A DNA stretch of 12,490 nt from Phenylobacterium sp. CCH9-H3 (GTDB taxonomy: Bacteria; Pseudomonadota; Alphaproteobacteria; Caulobacterales; Caulobacteraceae). The notes beneath the pieces are model-generated. The model saw nothing but the letters and a program-made list of their open reading frames with translations, ran no database searches and was not told the DNA's origin. The first letter of the stretch is position 1. Every line of letters starts with the position of its first letter. Made by a program: the position numbers and the translations under genes. Shown piece by piece: positions 1-6,300 of the stretch. The stretch spans positions 1 to 12,490 of the forward strand of contig NZ_LSJI01000043.1 in the NCBI RefSeq assembly GCF_001557235.1, given 5' to 3'.

Positions 1-55
1 GGAATAGGCGCCCGCCATCGCGTGGAATGAGCGCCCACGATCACTGGAATGCGCA
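1..55. repeat. Tandem 22-23 bp direct repeats, possible IS21-family end
   Basis: GGAAT recurs at 1, 24 and 46. The first two units share the pattern GGAATrrGCGCCCrCsATCrC and the third diverges after GGAATG. Arrays of this kind, with a GGAAT start and a GCGCCC core, resemble the multiple terminal repeats of IS21-family elements as I remember them. If so, the element lies to the left of the window and could end near the CA at 54-55, since IS21-type elements end in CA. No transposase coding sequence is visible here. The repeat itself is seen directly; the IS21 link is recollection plus inference. Confidence 0.45.
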
Positions 56-67
56 AGCCGGGACGGG

Positions 68-93
68 AGCGGAAATCCTGCCGGACTTCCGCT
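68..93. other. Hairpin downstream of the 55-aa gene
   Basis: AGCGGAA (68-74) and TTCCGCT (87-93) form a perfect 7-bp inverted repeat around a 12-nt loop. It lies 25 nt past the stop of the minus-strand 55-aa gene, so it could end that transcript. Neither strand has a T-tract after the stem, so it is not a standard intrinsic terminator. Confidence 0.3.
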
Positions 94-118
94 TGCGGCC
101 GTGAAGCCTTGCCCGCGA

Positions 119-286
119 TCAGTGGGCGAAGGGATCAACCTCATGGACGATCGCGGCGAGTTCGCCGTCATATTCGCCCGCGGGCATGACACCCATGCTG
201 CCGTCGCCCGCCTGGAAGATGACAATCGAGACCATCAGGGTGGTGGCGAGGCTGAAGGCGAAGGCGTGAGCTTGATTGAGGGACAT
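119..286 (-). CDS. Small single-helix membrane protein, 55 aa, function unknown
   Basis: The start is chosen at the ATG 286-284, where the minus strand carries AGGAG 8 nt upstream; the longer in-frame reading from 430 has no such site and runs through a strong hairpin. The N-terminus is short and polar (MSLNQAH). Residues about 8-25 (AFAFSLATTLMVSIVIFQ) are a plausible transmembrane segment or uncleaved signal anchor, with no cysteine or lipobox. The remaining 30 residues are soluble and acidic, with an EYDGELAAIVHEVDPFA tail. I cannot assign a function. A one-helix protein with an acidic tail could modify a membrane complex, but this is inference. It is transcribed away from the 600-1042 gene pair and is separated from the main cassette by that pair. 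The clean Shine-Dalgarno and the hydrophobic block argue that it is real. Confidence 0.6.
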   Translation of the reverse strand: MSLNQAHAFAFSLATTLMVSIVIFQAGDGSMGVMPAGEYDGELAAIVHEVDPFAH

Positions 287-599
287 CTGCTGGGCTCCTG
301 CTGGAGCGGGGGACCATCCCCCGCCGACAGGCGCCCGAAGTGTTCGGCCGTGGACTGCAATCACCGCGCAGGCGTAGCCGCAGCGGCGGCATGCTGGCAT
401 AGCCGACCCTTCATGGGTTGATGGCGACAAGTCCGCGGCTGGACCAAGGATCAGCGCTGATAGGCGGAGGTGGTCTTCGCGTCGGGAGACCCGTTTTACA
501 GTCTCGACACTGCTTTCGACTCAGCCTCGCGTCGTGTCCTCAGATGGCTATTTGCGCTATGCTCTTGGCAGCAAGTGTAGAGTCGCGAAGGGCTGGACG
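287..599. other. Intergenic stretch between divergent small genes
   Basis: No convincing gene was found in this 313-nt stretch. It should hold the promoters for the leftward 55-aa gene and the rightward 600-1042 pair. I see no -35/-10 pair that I would defend; TTGCGC near 552 and TAGAGT near 578 are weak candidates for the rightward promoter. The one clear structure is the hairpin at 306-324. Confidence 0.5.
306..324 (-). promoter_or_regulatory. Strong hairpin just upstream of the RBS of the 55-aa gene
   Basis: GCGGGGGA (306-313) and TCCCCCGC (317-324) make a perfect 8-bp stem with a 3-nt loop. On the minus strand it lies about 10 nt before the AGGAG that serves the ATG at 286. It could stabilise the 5' end of the mRNA, tune access to the RBS, or mark an operator. 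The structure is certain and the role is inferred. Confidence 0.4.
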
Positions 600-809
600 A
601 TGGCGGAGTTCACAGGAAGGAGCCTGCACCTCTTGAAGAAGGCTTTGACGATCGCTGTGCTGGCGATCGAGCGGCAGCCGGGCCCCTTCCAGTCGTCTTC
701 GGACCAAGCGGATATGAAAGCGCTTCTCGACGCGTTGATCGAAAACGACACCGAGCTTGCCTTCTACGCGCGATCCGCCCGTATCGCAGTGACAGGCGAG
801 CCAGACTGA
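600..809 (+). CDS. Hypothetical protein, 69 aa, possibly paired with the MORN-like gene
   Basis: The start is taken at ATG 600, with a GAAGGG-like purine run about 8 nt upstream; an earlier in-frame ATG at 534 would add 22 residues of poor character. The product begins MAEFTGRSLHLLKKALTIAV. It has two likely helical stretches: residues 8-25, amphipathic and leucine/alanine rich, and residues 38-60, with DMKALLDALIENDTELAFYA. It has no cysteines, no recognisable catalytic motif and no signal peptide. I do not recognise the family. The stop at 807-809 is 14 nt before the next ATG, so the two genes are probably co-transcribed. A small helical protein next to a MORN-like protein could form a two-component unit, but nothing in the sequence proves it. 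Confidence 0.6.
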   Translation: MAEFTGRSLHLLKKALTIAVLAIERQPGPFQSSSDQADMKALLDALIENDTELAFYARSARIAVTGEPD

Positions 810-823
810 ACGTGGGGCTGCCA

Positions 824-1042
824 ATGACGGAGACGCTCGCTTTCGAGAAGCGACACAAGGACGGAAGCTTGTGGGTCGTCGGCCAGACGATGGAGGGACA
901 ACCTACCGGATACTGGGAGTGGTTTCGCCGGGACGGTTCGAAGCTGCGGTCCGGCTACTTCGACGACGGTCAGCAGGTTGGTGATTGGACCACGTATGAT
1001 CGCTCCGGGTGCGTCTACAAAGTCACGAAGATGAAGCGCTAG
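824..1042 (+). CDS. MORN/YwqK-like repeat protein, 72 aa
   Basis: The start is placed at ATG 824, preceded by GTGGGG 6 nt upstream; a GTG at 812 is an alternative that would add four residues. The sequence contains two short repeats of the MORN/YwqK kind: one around residues 13-34 with the core GYWEWFRRDGS, and one around 36-61 with GYFDDGQQVGDWTTYDRSG. Each has glycines and paired aromatic residues in the typical spacing. The C-terminus is basic (YKVTKMKR). MORN repeats are beta-hairpin units used in protein or lipid contacts. YwqK-type proteins are labelled antitoxins in some annotations, though that label is weakly supported, and two repeats is short for the family. The gene runs convergently into the SLOG gene, with 24 nt between the two stop codons, across a shared hairpin. 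Confidence 0.68.
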   Translation: MTETLAFEKRHKDGSLWVVGQTMEGQPTGYWEWFRRDGSKLRSGYFDDGQQVGDWTTYDRSGCVYKVTKMKR

Positions 1043-1058
1043 GCAGCGGCGCATGCGT

Positions 1059-1078
1059 GGCGGCGCTTACGCGCCGCC
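1059..1078. terminator. Hairpin between convergent genes, possible bidirectional terminator
   Basis: GGCGGCGC (1059-1066) and GCGCCGCC (1071-1078) form a perfect 8-bp stem around the loop TTAC. The TAA stop of the minus-strand SLOG gene lies in the loop, and the MORN-like gene ends 16 nt before the stem on the other strand. The position is right for a terminator serving both transcripts. There is no T-tract on either side, so it may act as a Rho-dependent end, a polymerase block or an mRNA 3' stabiliser. Confidence 0.5.
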
Positions 1079-1990
1079 GTGCTTCCAAACCGGAATGCCG
1101 AGTTTCTTGGCCTTGTCGGCGAGGTTGTCATTTATGCCCGTGCCCGGGAAGTGCAGCACGCCCTTCGGCACGATCTCGAGCATCTGGTCATTCCGCTTGA
1201 ACGGTGCCGACCGTCCGTGCTTGGTCCAATCGGGTGCAAAGCCGATCTGCGGAACGTTGCGGTTCGATGCCCAGAGCGAGGCGATCCTCTCGGCACCCTT
1301 TGGCGACTTTCCATGGACGAGAACCATGCCGGCGTGCTTGGCGTGAACCTGATCGAGCTTTGCCCAGATAAGCTGGTGATCATTGAAGTCGAGGCCGCCG
1401 GTGACGACGATCTTGGGGCCAGGCGGCAGGAGCACCTCTTGATCGGCGCGCTTCTTCGCCATCAAGAAGTCGCGGCTGTCGATCATCGCCGAAGTCAGAT
1501 TGCGATGGTTGACCTTCGATCCGCTGCGCGGGAGCCAAGGCTTGCCGACGTGGCGTTCGTAGTGTTCGGCGGCCTGGTCGCGCATTAGCTCGAAGGCGTT
1601 CTGGCGCTCTATCAGCGTGATCCCCTCTGCGATCAGGCGCTCCAGTTCGACCGATTTCACCTCGCTGCCGTCCTGTTCGCGCTGCGCCCGCTTCTGGGAC
1701 TGCTCATTGTCATCCAGTTCGCGGCCGATCCGGTCGGTCGCGCGGTGGAAAACGTTCACGGTCGACCAGAGGAGATCGTCGAGGTCAGGTTCGAGGCGCG
1801 TGTCTGCCAGGGTGCCGATTAGAGCGTCGAAGATGTCGGCGACGGCGCCCGCGACCTGGTTGCCGTCCGGCAGAAGCCGCTGGTCGGGCTCGTCGGTGAA
1901 GGGTCGGTAGCCGTGAAGTTGCAGTTCGTTAAGGACATGGTCGGTGGGTGAGGACTCGTGATGCGGTTCGTAGTCGTCGTGATCGCGCAT
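1067..1990 (-). CDS. DUF2493-type SLOG domain protein, 307 aa
   Basis: Residues about 190-305 form a Rossmann-like SLOG domain of the DUF2493/YspA type. It starts with KIVVTGGLDF (193-202), followed by LVHGKSPKGAERIA (224-237), then PDWTKHGRSAPFKRNDQML (253-271) and FPGTGINDNLADKAKKLGIPVW (281-302). These are the glycine turn, the HG...GA/E motif, the W..G+.A...RN..M motif and the FPG block that define the family. SLOG proteins are thought to bind or process nucleotide-derived ligands, often in conflict systems; no ligand can be read from this sequence. Residues 1-190 are acidic, mostly helical and typical of the longer alphaproteobacterial versions. The ATG at 1990 has GGAG 6 nt upstream. 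The frame stays open without a stop to a GTG at 2269, so a 400-aa form is possible. It is the last gene of the minus-strand cassette, with a 297-nt gap behind the Toprim gene. Confidence 0.85.
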   Translation of the reverse strand: MRDHDDYEPHHESSPTDHVLNELQLHGYRPFTDEPDQRLLPDGNQVAGAVADIFDALIGTLADTRLEPDLDDLLWSTVNVFHRATDRIGRELDDNEQSQKRAQREQDGSEVKSVELERLIAEGITLIERQNAFELMRDQAAEHYERHVGKPWLPRSGSKVNHRNLTSAMIDSRDFLMAKKRADQEVLLPPGPKIVVTGGLDFNDHQLIWAKLDQVHAKHAGMVLVHGKSPKGAERIASLWASNRNVPQIGFAPDWTKHGRSAPFKRNDQMLEIVPKGVLHFPGTGINDNLADKAKKLGIPVWKHGGA

Positions 1991-2041
1991 GGGATGCTCC
2001 ATCGGTTGGACCGCGACCGTCGCGGCCTTCATGGCGACGAA

Positions 2042-2159
2042 GCCCGCGGGCCGGACGGCCGGGCACCCGGAGCGAAAGCGTAGGGCTCGATGGCTAAGGC
2101 CGGCTATTTTGCTTCGCGATGGAAAGCGGCCTCTGGGCCGCGCCGGAAAATAGTTGGCC
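2042..2159 (-). promoter_or_regulatory. Densely palindromic 5' region of the SLOG gene
   Basis: In the minus-strand transcript, an outer inverted repeat is formed by GGCCAACTATTTT (2159-2147) and AAAATAGCCGGCC (2110-2098): 11 of 13 positions pair, with a 2x2 internal loop. Inside it is a perfect GCGGCC-CAGA-GGCCGC hairpin (2141-2126). Nearer the gene, three palindromes abut or overlap by two or three bases: CCGGG-TG-CCCGG (2070-2059), GGCCG-TC-CGGCC (2060-2049) and GCCCGCGGGC (2051-2042). The block ends about 50 nt before the ATG at 1990. It could be a structured leader RNA, an operator set, or an intercistronic stabiliser after the Toprim gene. The pairing is seen directly; the function is inferred. 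Confidence 0.5.
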
Positions 2160-2286
2160 GCCGCCATTGCCCGGTTGGCCGGCTTGTGGGCCGATCGCCC
2201 TCTCGAAGGCCGAGGCGCGGTCCCCCTCCGATGGATGATGCATCCGCCGAGCACGACGGCGAACCTCACGCCCGTTCTCCTGCCGG

Positions 2287-3321
2287 CTATGCCGCCAACG
2301 CCATGAAGCGCGCGATGTCCTGCGGCGCGACCTGCAACCGGGCTTCCACGCTCAATGCGTCCAGGCCGAGGCTGCGCAGATCCTCGTTGAAGTCGCCCAG
2401 CTGCGGCGAGATGACAATCGGCTCGATCCCGGCCGCGTCGGCCCGTTCAATGAGGGTGTCGCGCGCAGCGTCACCGGCCGGATCGTTGTCGCGGACGATG
2501 TAGAGCCGCCGCAGTGTGTCGGGGAACAGGATGGCAGCGAGATGGGCCGCGGAGAGCGCCGCCAGCATAGGCATGTCGGGAAGGACCTGACGAAGCGACA
2601 GGACGGTCTCGATGCCTTCGCCCGCCGCTATCACATCGCTGCCTATGCCGAAGCGGACCGCGTTGCCGAGAAGATCGCCCATGGCTCGCCTCGGCGTGTC
2701 GATTGGCGCCTTGTCGCGGCGGCGCGGATCGAGCCAGGTGCGATGCGCCCCGGTGATCTTGCCGTCGAGGTCGGTGACGGCCGCGATCATCGCCGGCCAG
2801 GTCTCGGTCGGCGAATGCTCTTCGGGGCGATAATAGCAGCGCGGGTGGAAATGCAGGCTTCCGGTTCCGCGCAAATCCGTAATGCCGCGTTCCCGTAAAT
2901 ATGTTTGTACGAGCGTGCCGTGGATCGGCTGCGACATGCGGACCAGTCGGCGGGCCGCTTCGGGGGAGCCATGCGGCGCTGGGTTCTGCCGCTCGTGCTG
3001 ACGGGCCTCCGGTGCCGGCGGCATCGAGAGAAAGGTCCGCGCCTCGTCGGCGACATCCTTGAAGTCGATGAGGCCGCAGCTTTCTCGGATGACGTCGAGG
3101 AGATCGCCATGCTCGCCGGTGGCCGCGTCGGTCCATTTGCCGGCGGGACCTTTCGGCGTGTCCTTGAGCCGGACATACATCGAGCGGCCGGGTGTGTTGC
3201 GCGCATCGCCCACGAGCCAGTAGTTGCCCTCGCGGCGACCGCTGGAAAGATAATGCCGGCACACCGCCTCGGCCTGCCGGCCGAGACGGTGCGCGAGATC
3301 GGAAGCGTCCTGACGTGCCAT
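2287..3321 (-). CDS. Toprim domain primase-like protein, 344 aa
   Basis: Residues 228-315 are a Toprim fold. The motif-1 glutamate is E235 in IAAGEGIETVLSL (231-243). The acidic pair is D278/D280 in LYIVRDNDPAGDAA (273-286), with a further acidic turn GDFNED (309-314). These residues bind the metal in DnaG-type primases and related nucleases. The N-terminal part (about 30-95) follows the layout of a CHC2 zinc finger, with a TPGRSMYVRL strand and a GEHGDLLDVI end, but the zinc-binding cysteines are absent. Residues about 125-225 match the middle region common to plasmid and phage primase-helicase proteins. There is no helicase domain in this protein; the upstream SNO gene supplies one. The ATG at 3321 shares its A with the TGA of that gene (TGATG), so translation is probably coupled. 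The likely role is priming DNA synthesis on incoming or replicating element DNA, inferred from the family. Confidence 0.88.
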   Translation of the reverse strand: MARQDASDLAHRLGRQAEAVCRHYLSSGRREGNYWLVGDARNTPGRSMYVRLKDTPKGPAGKWTDAATGEHGDLLDVIRESCGLIDFKDVADEARTFLSMPPAPEARQHERQNPAPHGSPEAARRLVRMSQPIHGTLVQTYLRERGITDLRGTGSLHFHPRCYYRPEEHSPTETWPAMIAAVTDLDGKITGAHRTWLDPRRRDKAPIDTPRRAMGDLLGNAVRFGIGSDVIAAGEGIETVLSLRQVLPDMPMLAALSAAHLAAILFPDTLRRLYIVRDNDPAGDAARDTLIERADAAGIEPIVISPQLGDFNEDLRSLGLDALSVEARLQVAPQDIARFMALAA

Positions 3322-6300
3322 CACGCGGCCTCCCGCTCGGAGATGCGAGCCACGGGATATGTATCGAGCACCTTGGCGAGGACGCCCGGTCCGGCGGAGT
3401 CGGCCGGCACGAAAAAGCGGAGCTTCCACGAGATGATCTCGCTGAACAGGCCGTAGGTGCGCAGCCGGTCCCGCATCGCCTCGGTGAAGCCGGTCAGCTC
3501 CAGGCGCTGGGCATTCATGACGCGGGCGCGCCGAAGCTGAAGGCCGTCAGCGAGATCGAGGATCGTCGTGCCGTCCATCAGAGCGGTGAAGGCCTGCTCA
3601 GGGGTCAGCGATGTTGCGCCCGTGGTGACGGCGTTTGCCGCCCAGGCGGGCGAGACGCGGCGGCCGATGATGCGCTCGCCGCCATCGGTCTGGAGCCGGT
3701 AGACCCGCGTCGACTCGTTTGGCAGCCGCTTCCAGATCGGCAACAACAGGCCGGCGACAATGTGGATCGTGCTGTCGGAAAACTCCGGCACGTCATTCAA
3801 CTCAGCCCACCACGCGGCGGCGAAGGCGGCGCGATCGGCTTCCTCCCAATGGCTCTCACCCATCATGCGCAGCGGCGCATAGTGCTGCTCCATCGGCCGG
3901 ACCAGGCAGACGCGGCGCTCGATCTCGCCATCGTCGAGCATCATCGATGGTGCGGAAATCTGCACGGCGGCGCGGCCGGAGCGACCATTGACCAGGAGCC
4001 GTGCGCGCGGATCGGAGAGATGATCGAGCGCGTCGGCGAGGCTCGTCGGTCGATTGCGCTCCCGGCGGGTGATGGTGAGAAGCCGCGTTTCCGCGCCGGT
4101 GCCCGGGTGCGTATGGATCACCTCGCTGCCGGTGACGATGAAGCTCTCGGCCTGCAGCGTTTCGAGTCCGACGTCATAGACTCCACTGCGAACCGCCCCG
4201 TCGACCTTTGCCGTCAGGAGCTGCTCAAACGCCGTAAAAAGCACGCCCTGCAGGTCGATGGTCAGCGCGAGCAGACGGTTGAGGAAGGTCGTGATCGGCG
4301 GCAGCTCGTCCTTGATGCCGTTGTCATCCGTGAGTTTGAGTCCGGTGGCGGACTCAAAGCGGTCGAGCGAGCAGTTCTCGACCTTGCCACGCACGAGCAG
4401 CAGATAGAGCTGGCGCAGCGCATCGCGCGCATAGGGGCTTTCGAGATTGTCCTCTGGCCGGAAGAGACCCTGTCCGCCGGTCTGGCGCTGCCCACGCGTG
4501 ATGGCGCCGAGTGTATCGAGCCTACGCGCGATCGTGGAGAGGAAGCGCTTCTCAGCCTTCACGTCAGTGGCGATCGGGCGGAAGAGCGGCGGTTGAGCTT
4601 GATTGGTCCTGTTGGTCCGACCGAGACCCTGGATCGCCGCATCGGCCTTCCAGCCCGGCTCCAGCAGATAGTGGATACGCAGGCGCTGGTTCTTCGCGCC
4701 AAGATCGGCGTGATAGCTGCGCCCCGTACCGCCCGCATCTGAGAAGACCAGGATGCGCTTCTGGTCGTCCATGAAGGCGGCGGCCTCGGCGAGATTGGCC
4801 GAGCCCGCCCGATTTTCGACGGCAAGGCGATCGCCCTTGCGCACAACGCGCCGTGAACGGCCGGTGACCTCGGCGACGACATCGGAGCCAAAGCGCTGGA
4901 CGATCTGGTCGAGGGCGCCTGGAACGGGTTCTAGCGATGCGAGCCGTTCGATCAGCTCGTCACGGCGGGCGACGGCCTCCCTGCTCTCGATGGGGTGACC
5001 GTCCCGGAAGACTGGCCGCGACGACAGATTGCCCTCGCTGTCGGAGAACGGCTCGTAGAGCTGCACCGGGAAGGAATAGGCGAGATAGTCGAGGACATAT
5101 TCCCGCGGCGTGATGTCGACACGCACGTCGTTCCATTCCTCGGTCGGGATCTCGGCCAGTCGGCGCTCCATCAGTGCCTCGCCGGTTGAGACGATCTGAA
5201 TGACGGCGCTATGCCCGTCGGCCAGGTCCTGCTCGATCGAGCGGATCAGCGTCGGGGTCTTCATGCTGGTCAGCAGATGACCGAAGAACCGCTGCTTAGC
5301 GCTTTCGAATGCAGAACGCGCGGCCGATTTCGCCTGACGGTTCAGGGTGCCGCTATCGCCGGTGATGTTGGCGGCCTGCATCGCGGCGTCGAGATGGTTA
5401 TGGATGATGGCGAAGGCGCCGGCGTACGCATCGTAGATGCGGGTTTGCGCGGGCGTAAGCTGGTGCTCGACCAGTTCGTATTCAACACCGTCATAGGAGA
5501 GCGACCGGGCCGTGTAGAGGCCGAGGGCGCGCAGGTCGCGGGCAAGCACCTCCATGGCCGCGACACCGCCATTGTCGACGGCCTCCACGAACTCGGCGCG
5601 GTTGGCGAAGGGAAAATCGTCACCGCCCCACAGGCCGAGCCGCTGGGCATAGGCGAGATTGTGGACGGTTGTCGCGCCCGTGGCAGAGACGTAGACAACG
5701 CGCGCATTTGGCAGCGCGTGCTGGAGCCGGAGCCCGGCACGGCCCTGCTGTGAGGGCGCAACATCGCCCCGTTCTCCCTTGCCGCCGCCGGCGTTCTGCA
5801 TTGCGTGCGACTCGTCGAAAATAATGACTCCATCGAAGTCGGAGCCCAACCATTCGACGATCTGTTTGACCCGCGAAAGCTTCTCGCCACGGTCGTCGGA
5901 CCGTAGCGTGGAATAGGTGGTGAAAAGGACGCCTTCGTTGAGACGGATCCGCGTGCCCTGAGGGAAACGCGATAGCGGCGTGACCAGCAAACGCTCCATA
6001 CCGAGCGCCGACCAGTCGCGTTGCGCGTCTTCCAGCAGCTTGTCGGACTTCGAGATCCATACTGCCTTGCGGCGACCCTGCAGCCAGTTGTCGAGGATGA
6101 TGCCAGCGGATTGACGGCCCTTGCCGGCGCCGGTCCCGTCGCCGAGCATAAAGCCCCGCCGGAAGCGGACGGCGTTTGGCGCGTCGTCCGGCGCGGCGGT
6201 GACGAGATCGCCGGTCTCGTCCACGGTCCAGGCGCCTGCGAGGTGTTCGCCATGAGCTTCGCCGGCGTAGATCACCGTCTCGAGCTGGGCGTCGGACAGA

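Noticed and set aside
1..55. A CRISPR array
   Set aside because: Only two full units of 22-23 bp with no unique spacers between them; they are contiguous direct repeats.
287..320. The 55-aa gene starting further upstream at 430
   Set aside because: The extension runs through the 8-bp hairpin, lacks an RBS at its start and adds 48 residues with poor coding character.
101..421. A plus-strand 106-codon frame opposite the 55-aa gene
   Set aside because: No good RBS and glycine/alanine-rich composition; the minus-strand reading has AGGAG and a hydrophobic helix.
2090..2503. A plus-strand 137-codon frame across the SLOG leader and the Toprim 3' end
   Set aside because: Its second half is antisense to the Toprim gene and the first half is palindromic DNA; nothing in it is recognisable.
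3192..4742. A 516-codon open frame on the plus strand, opposite the SNO C-terminus and the Toprim start
   Set aside because: Antisense to two well-supported genes, with no family resemblance and no good RBS.
5342..6253. A 303-codon minus-strand frame inside the SNO gene
   Set aside because: It overlaps the helicase core in another frame and its translation is arginine/serine-rich filler; the SNO reading has all motifs.
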